DNA from: Arcuatula senhousia
Lineage: Eukaryota > Mollusca > Bivalvia > Mytilida > Mytilidae
DNA: 64,000 nucleotides
Direction of reading: 5' to 3'
NCBI GenBank assembly: GCA_963971305.1
Contig: OZ020305.1
Span: forward strand, 46,337,750 to 46,401,749
Part shown: piece by piece, positions 1 through 11,166 of the stretch
How the letters are laid out: each line of letters begins with the position of its first letter
Numbering within the stretch: the first letter of the stretch is position 1
The notes under the pieces: model-generated
Seen by the model: the letters and a program-made list of their open reading frames with translations, nothing else
What the model was told of the DNA's origin: nothing
Databases searched by the model: none
Made by a program: the position numbers and the translations under genes

Positions 1-477
1 TTTTTTTTGTATTTTTTTAAATAAGAACCTGTTTATTGATTTGTTACTTAAAAGTTTTCAAGCATGTGACTGTCAATACAAAATTCTTATGTTGAAAGTG
101 TGATACATGCTAAAATTAGCCAAGATTTTTTCATTTATACTGAAGACTAGAATATTACCCGAGTAGCTTAGTTAACTAATGTCATGAACAATTGATGAAC
201 ATGATGAATGTTGTATTTTTTTTCCTTTTATAATTGAATTGTTGTATGTATATATATTTATGAAAATTCACAATATAACAACCAGATTGTATAAAGTTTC
301 ATTAAAATATAAGTGGTGTAGGAGTAGCAGGTAAGAAATGTGAATCTTCAAAAACATTCAGAAGCGGGGAACACTGAGCTCTATCCCTAGTATTGCCCAA
401 TATTTCAAAACGAATCATTTGGAAGATGAATTGTATTACATGAGCATTAAAATTGATACATCAAATTGTTTTCAAGT
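1..477. other. AT-rich non-coding, probably 3' flank of the piggyBac element
   Basis: No coding signal or repeat was recognised. If the transposase gene and the terminus at 4397 belong to one element, this stretch is its 3' untranslated part, and its left terminus lies before base 1. No TTAACCC-type end was seen here. Confidence 0.35.
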
Positions 478-2274
478 TTATTCTTCCTCCTCTGGTTGAT
501 TGGTAGTTTTCCATCGTTTGTAAGCAAGACAATATTCCTGGCAAGTATGAAAGAACTTGAAGCATGGCTCAAGACAGAGAGAAACATTGCAGTCCTTACA
601 TTCAAATCTAGTCTCATGACCTGGGCGCTTCCTTTTGTTAGCACTTAGGTCTGCACTGCTTCTCTCTGCCTCATTACATACTTTACACAAACGTGCAATA
701 TTGCTTTTCTTTCCTGAGCCATGTATCTTAGTGGCAAAGTGCCGACCTGTTAACCGTTCTAACTGTTGCGGAGTTTTAATTGGCCTGCCAACCCTTACAA
801 CATTGTCAACTGGATTGTTCTCAATAAGTTCATTCACCAGTTTCTTTCTAAATGACCTATGAGTGACATTAGAGTTTGGATTGTCAGACTTAAACAGGAT
901 GTAGGAATCAAGCACCGCAACAGCCAGAACATGAAAAATCACCTTCTTCCACCATTTAAATGACTCTACTATATTGTTAGTATATGCAATCATTTGATCT
1001 GATCTATCAACTCCACCCATGTATTTATTATACTTTAACACCATGTCCGGCTTCATTATGTTAGCATCGGTGACAACATCTCTACGACGTGAGGCTGATA
1101 GATCAGATCCATGTATGGTTGATAGCATGTACACAGGCTTTCCATCTTGAAATTTCAAACATTCAAGAGGTCCATTGTTCATTACTGCATTATCACCACG
1201 ATTGTTTAACTTTTTATCTTTTAAACCTTGAGGAATACCACGGCGATTAACACGTACAGTTCCAGTAGCAGTAGTGCCTAGTTCATACAAGTCCCAAAAC
1301 AGTTGTGGGGAGGAATAGTAATTGTCACAATATAGACTATATCCTTTAAGAAATAACCCCCTTAAAAGGTCCATCACGAGGTCATAAGTTGCTCCATAGA
1401 CACTTGGGCCGACTTGAGACTTTCCCGTGTACAATTTAAATTTGGATACATAGCCATTGGTGGAGTCCGACAACATATAAACCTTTATTCCGTACTTAAC
1501 TGGTTTGTCAGGGCTATACACTTTAAAAGAGAGATTACCTCGCCACGGAATCATACCTTCATCCAAAGAAATGCATTTGTTTGGTGTGTACGTGGAATAA
1601 AGCCGGTTATTGACATTTGCATAAAGAGAGCCAAGTTTAAACAAAGGGTTGTGTCCTTGCTGTGCACGCGGTATATATAGGTCATTGTCAGCCAAGTGGA
1701 AAAATGAGGTTATAAGCAGGAAACGGTCAAAGGACATTGTAGCAGGGAAAAAGGGAGTTGAGGTAACAGGATCAGTGCTCCAGTATTCATTGATGTCTGA
1801 CTGTGAGATGAGACCCATAGCAAAAATTAGGGCTAAGTAGCGTTTCAGCTCAGCAGCTGTGGTGTCCACCCACTTGCGAAATCTGGAATGCTGCTTAAGG
1901 TTTTGGTTGGCATTTAGATACTGGCTTGCATAGCGATTTGTTTCAGTGGCCATTTCATCAAAATCATTATCATTGACAAATAGGTTGAAATATTTCAAAG
2001 GAGTTGCATTGTCAGGAATGTGTGGCCTCCTGCCAGGATTTTGGGAAAACTGGGGTGTTTCATGAAGAGCGGGACGTCTACCATTTGTCCAGTTGTCAGC
2101 ATCAAACAAGTCATTTCTATCATTTAAATCAGTATTGTTCTCGTCATTGTCACTTTCATCTGAAAATCCTTCAAATTGCTCTTCATTTTCACTGTCAGTG
2201 TCAGCAAATATTTCGTATATGTTTTGATCATCAGAAGCCATGGCAGAGGCCATGATAGAATGAAAGAAAATCAA
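478..2274 (-). CDS. piggyBac (PGBD-type) transposase
   Basis: This is a DDD/RNase H-fold cut-and-paste transposase of the piggyBac superfamily, which excises and inserts DNA at TTAA sites. The 598-residue frame is uninterrupted. The N-terminus is acidic (about residues 10-55). The three catalytic-Asp contexts of the family are all visible: ISLDEGMIPWRG, LYCDNYYSSPQLF and KYMGGVDRSDQM. The C-terminus holds the cysteine-rich zinc-binding domain (CKVC, CKDC, CLEPC, then HTC). The first Met is at 2274, but the second in-frame ATG at 2253 (MASAMASDDQ) is an equally good start. The length is typical of the family. It lies 3 kb downstream of the NPEPPS 5' exon on the same strand, probably inside that gene's intron 1. 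A domesticated host gene (PGBD) is possible, but a piggyBac-type terminus at 4323-4397 favours a mobile copy. Confidence 0.9.
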   Translation of the reverse strand: MIFFHSIMASAMASDDQNIYEIFADTDSENEEQFEGFSDESDNDENNTDLNDRNDLFDADNWTNGRRPALHETPQFSQNPGRRPHIPDNATPLKYFNLFVNDNDFDEMATETNRYASQYLNANQNLKQHSRFRKWVDTTAAELKRYLALIFAMGLISQSDINEYWSTDPVTSTPFFPATMSFDRFLLITSFFHLADNDLYIPRAQQGHNPLFKLGSLYANVNNRLYSTYTPNKCISLDEGMIPWRGNLSFKVYSPDKPVKYGIKVYMLSDSTNGYVSKFKLYTGKSQVGPSVYGATYDLVMDLLRGLFLKGYSLYCDNYYSSPQLFWDLYELGTTATGTVRVNRRGIPQGLKDKKLNNRGDNAVMNNGPLECLKFQDGKPVYMLSTIHGSDLSASRRRDVVTDANIMKPDMVLKYNKYMGGVDRSDQMIAYTNNIVESFKWWKKVIFHVLAVAVLDSYILFKSDNPNSNVTHRSFRKKLVNELIENNPVDNVVRVGRPIKTPQQLERLTGRHFATKIHGSGKKSNIARLCKVCNEAERSSADLSANKRKRPGHETRFECKDCNVSLCLEPCFKFFHTCQEYCLAYKRWKTTNQPEEEE

Positions 2275-2687
2275 CCACCCCCCTTTTTAAAGATTTCAGT
2301 GGACAGACAGTGAAAATGATGAAGAAAACGTCGAAAAAAATATTTAATAGTAACAAATATTTATCATGTTTGGTTGCCTTTATGTTAAATATTAGTAATA
2401 AACACGATTTTTATATAGAAAGCAGACGACACGAAAAATATTATCTACCGGTGCAAGTCACGTTTTACTTCCGGCTAAATACCCTAAATGCGAGTCGGTT
2501 TTTGCAAAGTTTAGCCAATGACAACATATTTCGACATTACCAATCTTATATTCTATACCAAGAAAACCCTATTTATTTATTATGCTATTCAAAACTTTAC
2601 TAGTAGTCGTGGGAATCAAGATTTATTTCTGCTGAAAATCGCTGTCTGTGTGTCCATTGTTGATCTTCTTTCGGAACGCCTCATTTT

Positions 2688-3738
2688 GGTGGTGACTAAA
2701 ACGAGTAACCCGGGCCCGGGCCCGGGCCAACATCCGCTAACCCAAATATTTCAAAATGCTCTAAAATCCTTATTTCTGAATATTTTTCGATGAAATTTGA
2801 AAATAATGTGTAAAAGTATAATATCTTATTATTCATTTTCGATTTTCAAAATAGAAATTAAAACATTTTAATTTCGAGACAATTTTCGATTTTTACGTGA
2901 CTAAAATGTGTAACCCAACGAAAAGTGGAAAATTCATATTTTCTCCTATAAAAGACCTTTGAATCTAACAAGAACTTATTAACGATGATATTATATACAT
3001 CGGTGACGGAAAAGAACATGTTTTAACTAACATTACAGTAAGATATTGCTTTAAAAGCGATTTTTCTAATTTTTTATCGACCCGGGCCGCCGATGATCGA
3101 AATGGTATGACACGGGTGTTGCTAAAATATGACCAGCCTAACCGATATATTTTATGTACTAACTATCGAAATATGAGTATATTTTTGTTATCAACGATTT
3201 GTAATTGCAGGAAACACTTTCAAAATGTTTTATAGATATTTTAATTCAATGAAATAAATCAAAAGTATTATAAATCAAATTGTTTTATGTCGGTACTGTA
3301 TTACTTCTTTTAGCTCTACCCGGGCCACTGGTCGGCGGCCCGGGTCCGTAAAAAATGTATGAAAATAGCTTTAAAACGAAAAATCGAATACATTTTAGAC
3401 CAACTCATGGCCTATTGTATCATTTTTATCCTTATCTTCAAGTATTATCTCCACTTTTTCGTATTATAAGTGTTTCGGATGTGCAAATCGAGTATTTCCA
3501 CTTTTCATCGGGTTACTCATTTTAGTCACCTAAAAATCGAAAATTGCCTCGAAATTAAAATTTACGAATTTCTATTTGGTAAATCGAAAATAAACAATAA
3601 GATACTATACTTTTACACATAATTTCCAATTTTCATCGAAAAATATTCAGAAATAAAGATTTTAGAGCAATTTAAAATATTTGGGTTAGTGGATGTTGGC
3701 CCGGGCCCGGGCCCGGGTTACTCGTTTTAGTCACCACC
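2688..3738. mobile_element. Inverted-repeat DNA element with CCCGGG-rich ends and 8-bp target duplication
   Basis: The ends are inverted copies beginning GGTGGTGACTAAAACGAG, followed by iterated CCCGGG units. Similarity is strong for about 240 bp of each arm and continues weakly to second CCCGGGCCGCC blocks near 3080 and 3335. The direct repeat CTCATTTT flanks the element at 2680-2687 and 3739-3746. An 8-bp duplication fits hAT or P-type elements. No transposase is present, so it is non-autonomous. It lies between the piggyBac transposase and the piggyBac terminus, so it probably inserted into that element. Confidence 0.85.
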
Positions 3739-3746
3739 CTCATTTT

Positions 3747-4322
3747 TAGTAATCTCCATTTCCCGGTTGATTGAAAATGATTTTTAAAAACGTATTTTAA
3801 GACCACAAAACGATGAATTAGTTTAATTTTGATTTTAGATATTAGTAAAATACCCTTTTAAAAGTTAAATATGTTTTTATTTTAAAAGAAAGTTGTTTTA
3901 CGAGGCTTTCACTATTTTTAGATTCATGACTCATGTGGAAAGGGAAATAACCTTGCGGGGGAAAAATAAAACTAATTTGCGCAGCGATTTTTCGTAAAAA
4001 ACATTTAAAACCACCTGAAACTTGTTGTTTTCAATAATATAAATTAATATTCTTTAGTTTTCTGTTATCAGAATTTAAAAAGATGGGCGATTTTTTACAA
4101 AACATTGATTGATCTATTTGTGGTTATTTTTAGAAAAAAATGTGTCACACAAAGGGGTTTTCCACGTTTGTAATCGTAAATAAAACTTTAGGAAGACTGT
4201 CGACTGATCATAATTGGATCAAAAAGTAATCTACAATCATACTTAAATGGGTTCATATCAATAATAATCAATATGAAAGACACAGAACAGTCTTAGACCG
4301 TTTTGTAATGAAATGCGCTCAA
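3747..4322. other. Non-coding AT-rich stretch inside the presumed piggyBac element
   Basis: No coding signal. It lies between the nested inverted-repeat element and the piggyBac terminus, and would be the 5' untranslated part of that element. Confidence 0.35.
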
Positions 4323-4397
4323 ACCCGTCTATAGACGGGACCCGCACTGAGAACGACGTCATCAATCCCGTCTAAAGACGGGAGCCGCATGGTAAGG
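4323..4397. repeat. piggyBac-type terminal sequence next to TTAA
   Basis: Read on the minus strand, this begins TTAA (4398-4401), then CCCTTACCATGCGG, followed by two 16-bp palindromes of the form CCCGTCTWWAGACGGG (4366-4381 and 4323-4338). piggyBac ends start with CCC directly after a TTAA target and often carry internal palindromic repeats. The terminus points left, so the element body would include the transposase at 478-2274. The partner end is not in the window. Confidence 0.65.
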
Positions 4398-4401
4398 GTT
4401 A

Positions 4402-5522
4402 AAACTAATGAAAAAAACCTTCTTAAACTGGATATAAAAAAGGAGATCTTGTCTGTTATTTGAATATCAATGAATGTTTTCTTAACCAGGCAGGTGATTG
4501 AAGTGTGGTTCATTAATCACTTATCAAAATATGTTTGAACAACAAATTACAATCTTCACAAATGATTTAACAACGATTATTATACTGCATATGCAATTGC
4601 AATTAATTTTCTGACAAATTGATTTATACCCAATGAAGTGACTTTGCAGAGCTCTGAGATAATGAAACTAAAGAGATTTTTCTCTTCAATAAGTTCAAAA
4701 TAACAGGGTCTAAATATTATTTTGTATACAGGGGATATTGTCAACAAATGCTCTATTGAACATGGAATAATTGTTCGAGGGTAAACACTTTTATTATAAA
4801 TCAGACATATTACATATTCATATACATGTAATAGGAAAGAGAAAATTCTGCTGTAAATGATAGGCTAATTTTCTTTCAATTTTGATTGAGGTTTTTTTCT
4901 GAAAATAAACAAATTTCTTAACTCTACATTCTTCAAAAAGTGCCTCTGGGAAATCTTACAAGTTTTATTACAATTTTCATCAATTACTTCCTAATTAGTT
5001 CCGTGAAAGAGCAGAAAGATAGCAGAATAAACAAGTAAAATTTTATGATAATTAGATAAAAATAGACAGTTATAAATCTGTTAAAGGTTACGCAATTTCT
5101 TTTAAAATTTGACACCCGCTGTTGATAAGTGCCAATAACAAAATTTGTTTATTGTGACCAATTAAAATCAGCTTGTGAGAATTTCCATTTTTCATCCATC
5201 ACCATTGTCTATTATTTGTTTCATCAAAAGAAAAGTACAAAGTAGAGCTTTTAAAATATTATACCATCCCATTCCCAAAAGACTCAGCTATCTAACAATA
5301 TCAATATAATTTCATTTTCAAGTTCCATGCCTGAGTTTACTCGCATTTTTCACAGCAACAACCTTGTTAATTTCTTTAACAGGATGATTCATATCTCTTT
5401 AGTTTTAATTTTCTCAGTCTGCAGTAAATATAAAAAGAAATTAAAATTTTGTTGATTTTATAATTTATTCATAAGTTGAATGAATTTGACATATGTCACT
5501 ATAGTTTCAGTAATCTAATCAC
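4402..5522. other. Intronic AT-rich DNA, part of NPEPPS intron 1
   Basis: No exon or repeat was recognised. The stretch directly follows the GT donor of the NPEPPS first coding exon on the minus strand. Confidence 0.4.
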
Positions 5523-5942
5523 CTCAATATCAACATCTTCGGATCCTTCAAATGTGAAAGACTTGAGGTTTGGCTTCAGGCGGATATCGTAGTTGACTGG
5601 AGTAACTGTTTTTGGAAGCCTTTCAAATGGTCTGGATTCAGACATTCTTGTTTTAGTTGAAATATTTTGTTGAGAAACTAAGGATTTAAATGTTAATTTT
5701 CTAGGGCGACTGTGACACCTGAACCAATTTAGATTTTGAAAAGCTGTGCACTGCAAATATTTAAGATTACAAACAGATATTCTGCTTCTATATCTAATTT
5801 GGCTGAAATTATTTTGATTGGTTCTCCAAAATGTTGAAGGCTTTGTCAATATAAGCCTTCCCAATTGTTTGGTGGACATACAGTGACAAAAACACACTAG
5901 GAAAGTTGAGTTTGTCTCAAACTTTCGATTTCGCACCGGCAC
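5523..5942 (-). CDS. NPEPPS: Puromycin-sensitive aminopeptidase, first coding exon (partial gene)
   Basis: NPEPPS is an M1-family zinc aminopeptidase that trims peptides, mainly in the cytosol. Residues about 100-140 match the conserved N-terminus of the family: MSESRPFERLPKTVTPVNYD, then LKPNLKSFTFEG. The exon ends after a GAG codon at 5523 with a GT donor at 5522-5521, in phase 0. The catalytic HEXXH region and all later exons lie beyond the left end. The minimal start is the Met at 5645. The frame is open upstream to a Met at 5942 and includes another Met 21 residues in. That 100-residue extension is rich in Lys/Arg, and from the second Met up to MSES it has no Asp or Glu, which resembles a mitochondrial presequence. 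The vertebrate protein also has an in-frame N-terminal extension before its conserved Met. Confidence 0.85.
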
Positions 5943-6378
5943 GTGAAGCGTCGCAGATAATTCAAGGACAGAATAAAACTTTTTAGGAAGCCAAATAAAA
6001 TAGTGCGCTCTTTTTGCGTAGTAATTTCATCATCATTTCCACTTAAAGATTATTGTTTGTATTTTCATTGCCCCTTGAGGCTATATAATTGGTCAATTAA
6101 CTTGAATTCCGAAGTTATATTCTTGTTTTCTAAAAAAATATATACAGTCCAATTTCACTGCTAACTGTATTCTGTATTCTGTACGTGTCAACAATTTTAG
6201 ACACTGGATTTTCACTCCTGTAATTGTATAATATACTGTGTTGACGCGCGTGTATAATTGAAACTCTAGGTATATATCACTTTTGTACTTTGATAGGTGG
6301 ACGCTTTAAAAAATAAAACTTTTACGGAAAAAAATAAAAGATTAAAAAAATCGCTTTGTATCCTCTATATAATCCGCC
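5943..6378. other. Presumed NPEPPS promoter and 5' flank
   Basis: The stretch lies directly upstream of the NPEPPS first exon on the minus strand. No TATA box or other clear core element was recognised, and there is no coding signal. Confidence 0.35.
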
Positions 6379-6699
6379 ATTAATGAGGGGGGTCAAGGGG
6401 GGGTCCAATAACACCTTAACAGGGAATTGATTTTCCCAATAACAGATAACAGAGAATTGATATTTTTGGACTGACCATTTCAATTTAGCTAACATAATAT
6501 TTTTAATAACAGATAACATAAAATTATATTATTCAATCAGTAACAGGTAACAGTAAACTGAATTTCTTCAATAACAGTTAACACACAACTGGTCAATAAC
6601 AGTTAACATTAAATCTGATATCTGCAATAACAGCTAACAGAGAACCAATTTAAGCCAATAACACAGGAACAGCTACCCCCCTTGCCCCCCCTCATTAAT
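6379..6699. mobile_element. MITE with G-rich inverted ends and AATAACAG repeats
   Basis: Inverted ends read ATTAATGAGGGGGG on the left and the complement on the right. The interior repeats the motif AATAACAG..TAACA about ten times at irregular spacing. No coding capacity. The palindromic ATTAAT at both ends hides the exact boundary and target duplication. Confidence 0.7.
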
Positions 6700-6812
6700 C
6701 GTAGGCGCTGAGTTTCTGTAATGGTATTTTCCTCCGATTCTCCTACGATCAAGAGCACCTCCAAGTCTATGTGTATGGATCCAGATAGAAAGAAAAGTTC
6801 GTTTATAAGCTT

Positions 6813-7640
6813 CTATCGACTTTCTTCATAAAGATCACATTTCAATATATAATGCTCTACTGTTTCAAGATCTCCGCATTGGCAATGAGGTGAATGAGCG
6901 ATTCCTAGTTTGTAGTAGTAATCATTTAGGCTGGCATATCCTGATCTTAATCCATTGATTACTGACGCTGTTTTTCTATTTGGAAAGTCAAATGTTCTTT
7001 TATTCTTCACAATTTTATTAAAGTTGTAATAAAATCTCCCTCGGTCACTCTCATCCCATCTTTTTTGCCATTTTTTCATGACGAAATCCTTTGCTGCCCT
7101 TATCACATCCTGCTTTGTGACATTAATGTGTGCATCTCCTTCTAATGACTCTGCTTCTTTAGCAGCCTCCTTAGCTAACTTGTCAGCCATCTCATTTCCC
7201 TTGACATCCGAATGACCTGGAGTCCATTTGATCTCAATACTTGTACCTTCCTTCTGTAGATTTTCCAATTTGTTTTTGATTTCTCTAATAGTATTGGTAT
7301 GGCTATCTGCCTTCCAGTTTAGTGTTAAAACTCCTATTGCCTGTTGACTATCGGAAAACAAAATAATTTGGTCTATTTTGTTGTTGACTATAGGATTTCC
7401 TACGTAGTCTAGTACCAGGTTTATTGCTACCAGTTCTCCAAGTAGAATAGACCCTCTTTTACAAACTGGTTGTTTGAGTTCTACTATTTCCTCATCTATT
7501 AAAATCACAGCTCCTGCACCACATGGTCCTGAGTTACACTCGGTCCTGCAATAAACAGTCATTTTTAAACTGTTCCAGAACTGCAACTTTAATGATGCTG
7601 ATGCAGAAATGCAAGGAATATGTGTAGAACGAGCTATCAA
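6813..7640 (-). CDS. Non-LTR retrotransposon C-terminal RNase H domain (remnant)
   Basis: The 275-residue frame is a type I RNase H domain as found after the reverse transcriptase of some LINE clades. It shows SGPCGAGAVI (strand 1), the LGELVAI active-site Glu, FSDSQQAI with its Asp, and WTPGHSDVKGNEMADKLA with the late His and Asp. A CCHC-like tail follows (CQCGDLETVEHYILKC). The first catalytic Asp, normally in a TDGS context, is not visible: the frame reads VYCRTEC there, suggesting a frameshift or decay. No reverse transcriptase precedes it in frame. It is a 5'-truncated, probably dead insert upstream of NPEPPS. Confidence 0.85.
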   Translation of the reverse strand: MIARSTHIPCISASASLKLQFWNSLKMTVYCRTECNSGPCGAGAVILIDEEIVELKQPVCKRGSILLGELVAINLVLDYVGNPIVNNKIDQIILFSDSQQAIGVLTLNWKADSHTNTIREIKNKLENLQKEGTSIEIKWTPGHSDVKGNEMADKLAKEAAKEAESLEGDAHINVTKQDVIRAAKDFVMKKWQKRWDESDRGRFYYNFNKIVKNKRTFDFPNRKTASVINGLRSGYASLNDYYYKLGIAHSPHCQCGDLETVEHYILKCDLYEESR

Positions 7641-8104
7641 ATAAATTGATCAATAAAATCCAGTCCAAAAGTCCAATATTAATGGACCGATCATTTAACT
7701 TCAAGAGTGGGCCTTAGTTTTTTCCCTTAGAAATATTCTGGGTCTGTTTTTTTGTGAAAAAAATATGTTGGCAGTAAATGTGAAGAAAACAAACAAGTAG
7801 TATATACAGAATTAGACAATCACAGACATACAGGATAAACTGAAACATTTCATTTGATATAAAAATCATACATGTATTCAGTAACACATGAACGCATACA
7901 GACACAAGTGAAAGCATGTCATGAGCCCAAAGGAAAACACATAAAATGTGTAAAGCATGGCTAGTAGCCTCGACATATAGCACATGTGGCAAACTATAGC
8001 AAACAGAAAAAATATAGACATGTGCAAGCTAAGAAGTTGAATAAGTACCTGTATAGCATCCTGAAATTGACACTATTTGAAGTATTACCAGACATGGTGG
8101 AAAG
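7641..8104. other. Non-coding stretch between LINE remnants
   Basis: Only short random frames are present. No repeat or gene was recognised. Confidence 0.3.
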
Positions 8105-8109
8105 TTAAT

Positions 8110-8245
8110 GTTAGAGATAGAACATGCACCCATTTCCCTCCAATATATTTTTTAAAAGATCTAAATTAGTTCCCTCCGGCAGGTCGTTTGGCAGTTCAAT
8201 CCACATGTTTGCTGCCGTATTCCCCAAAGAGTGTAAACATGCCTA
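8110..8245 (-). pseudogene. LINE ORF2 C-terminal fragment
   Basis: The minus strand reads HSLGNTAANMWIELPNDLPE and then GTNLDLFKKYI, the usual LINE tail pattern of a W..LP....E....FK.. motif. The fragment is short and has no reverse transcriptase attached. Confidence 0.55.
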
Positions 8246-9589
8246 GTACCGTTGACTCTATGAGGGTGTCAGCTGTGTTTCAGTGTTTGTATACCTATAA
8301 GAATAATGCTATTCTTTAGCTGTAATAAAATCTTGTAAGTACATTGAATCTTTTTATTAGCAATTTTTAAACAAAACTTCTATTGCCATAAAACATAATC
8401 TTCGTAAGCGTAGTGAAGGCAACATAGAATTGAAGTAAAATTTCATTAGAACTATATATCACCACATAAAATGCATTGAAATTTGCTAATCATGATGATA
8501 AAAGAATAATAAATAATTATTTTTTTTCCAATCTACTAAGGTTATGACCAAATTTTCTATGAAACATTCAATGGCTGCGAGGCTTTATTACAAATACTAG
8601 ATATACGAGAGTTAAAAGTAAGTTTAAAATCAAACATTTAACCTATTAACAAATCCCAACGTTAAAAAACAACGTATGTGAAATTATAGGGTTTGCTTGC
8701 ATGTGATTTTTTTTTACGCAAACCACTTAATAACATTACTTGTAATGATAAGCACGCGGGAGAAACTGATAGAATTATTTTGTTGGCAAATGACTTGTTA
8801 AGCTTTGAATTTTTGGAAAATGTATTAATTTGGCTCTAAAAAATGCATTTTACCATCAAAATGGTTACATATGAAAATAAAACTATATGCAAGCTTTGGG
8901 TAATAAGTTCTATAAAGAAACTGATCAAACAGCGAAAATCTGGGTCCATTGGTTACACAGTGAAACGAGGACAAAGGTTGCCCAGACACACACCTAAAGG
9001 TAAGTTTATAGATATTTATTATTTTTGAAGTGGCCTAAGGTATATTCTATATATGCAATGATTATTGTGACGGTTTCTGATTGCTTTCAAGCAAATTATA
9101 TATATTTTATAATTATCTATTGAACAATAAAACAACATAAGCATTATAAGTTTGAGAAACGCCATATTAAGCACATAGGATATGGAAAACGGATAGTCAG
9201 ATGCTAGTCCACCACCATGAGATTTATAGGTTTAAGAGATGTCAAAATCAATGATTCATATAAAGGTCCACCGTCGCACCACGACGGAGGGACTAAGTAA
9301 GTCATCTTTTCTAGACACATCTCCTTTGAAACTGCTAAACGGATTTTGCTGAAAATTCGTAAGATTGTTTGTAATCATATGTGGTTGATAACTCTGCTTC
9401 TTCTGCCTTTGTATTGCCTTTTCGTCGTTTCGAAGATTATGTAATGTTGGCTGCTGCGCATACATCATTATTCTAAATATTGAAAGTTATAGGGGTTTTC
9501 TAATACATGTGGATGATTTGTTCTTATAAAAAGAATAAATTTGAGAAAACTCAAAATCTTAAAAATTGTTTAAAACTATTTACAGGTGA
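8246..9589. other. Non-coding stretch, no recognised gene
   Basis: A short plus-strand frame at 8843-9028 runs into a GTAAGT at about 9001, which could be a splice donor, but the peptide (KRGQRLPRHTPK) was not recognised. Nothing else was found. Confidence 0.3.
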
Positions 9590-10990
9590 GTCAGGCGGTT
9601 CAAATGGACACTATCTTGGCTTTGAAGCCTTCAATTGTGTCTAGTTCTACAATGTCTGATGGAAGTGCATTCCTATCACGAACTGTTCCGGGGAAGACAT
9701 TCATTTTTCCTGTTATCTATTCAGCTGTTTTCTATTTGGAATGCTCTGTTGTTCCATGTTCTTAAGGTTCTAAGATGTGGTGTTAGCTTTTTTGAGTTTT
9801 TGTATGACTACAAGCCCTCGATCAATTTTATACATTATGCGGAGAATGAGTCCTTTCTACGGTCTTGTAGGGTTTACCACTTTAAGTAATACGGTATATG
9901 CGTACTGCGTACTCTGGATCTAGCTCTGTAACTGTTGGTGTATAGACTCAATTTGATTTATATTGCACTGTTCATATATGGGTCAAAACAGTATTCAACT
10001 AGGTGTCTGACAAGTGAAATCTGTGAAATCTATGCCTTTTGATATCAGACTTTTGCATAGGAAGCTGATGGTTCTGTTACCTTAGTTACAGGTGTTGTTT
10101 ATGTGCTCATACTATTGTAGTTTATAATTTAATTAATTTTCCTTTTATTGATGATAATTAGGCCTGTGTATTTATCTGGGTGGGACTGCATGCACCAGTT
10201 TTCATTCCACTGGTCTAGTTGGTTTCGGTTCTCTTGTAATGCTTCCGCATATTGAGCATTTGATATTGGCAGGTATGCAATCGTATCATCAGCGAAAAAC
10301 GTATAGTGGAGCTAGGGCGAGACTAAAGGTCGTTGATATAGTAGATGTAGAGTATAAGTCCTAGTGCTGAACCTTGGGGGACCCCAGAGTCTACATTGAC
10401 TGGATCGGATGAAACTCCATTTACTATTGTAACTACGAACTGTTTACTTTCTGATAGTCATCTTTGGGTCCATTTTTTTTTGTTTTGTTTACATTGTCAT
10501 AATGGTTGAGTTAATGTATGAGAATGCAATTGTTAACTTAATCAAATGCCTTTGCTAAGTCCATAATGAGTATGTTCGGTTGTGTCTCACTGTAGATTTT
10601 ATCATATGTGACTTTGTCGTCAACAAGTTCTATCAGTTGGGTCTCTACCAGGGGCTTATTTGTCTAAAAGAGGTAAGAAGAGATTGTTGGATCCTCCATG
10701 ATTCATGATGTTGCCGGCTATGATGTGTGCTAGAATCTTACAGAATATCGATGTTAGGGATATGGGTGTATAATTTTTTGCTCTTATTTTAGCTTCTTTC
10801 GTGTAGGCTGGTGACACGTTGGCTGTGTGCCAGTCAGCTGGTACTTTGTTGGCATCCATTAACAGATGTACATGCATATACGGAGGATAGGTGCAATTTC
10901 TTCTGCCAATTCTTTGAGAATTCTGAATATGGAATCTCGTCCCTGGGCTTTATATGGACAAAGCTGTATCAGTAATTTAGTTATTCTATT
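9590..10990 (-). pseudogene. Degenerate LINE ORF2 (reverse transcriptase) remnant
   Basis: The minus strand carries, in order but in several frames, DSIFRILKELAEEIAPIL, VPADWHTANVSPAYTK, AKNYTPISLTSIFCKILAHI, SGVPQGSALG, then FADDTIAYL (the RT active-site YADD-type box). LINE-tail motifs follow: DQWNENWCMQSHPDKY and FPGTVRDRNALPSDIVELDT with GFKAKI. Stops and frameshifts separate the blocks. The layout is that of a chordate/mollusc-type EN-RT LINE of the CR1/Jockey group; the clade is not certain. Confidence 0.8.
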
Positions 10991-11166
10991 ATGTGTCATG
11001 TGATGGTAAATTGTTTTATCATCGGATGGTTCTTATCTGTCAACATTCTGATGGAGTAGGGTCAGTTGTTATTGAAATTGACATGTAATAATGCTAAATG
11101 CAACTGCATACTACATGTAGTACCAAATATTAATAGTGTCCCATAACAGACAAGAAAAAAAGTTAA

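Noticed and set aside
8843..9028. Possible first exon of FAM204A ending at a GTAAGT
   Set aside because: The peptide lacks the acidic region and the GIP..MW motif expected for the FAM204A N-terminus.
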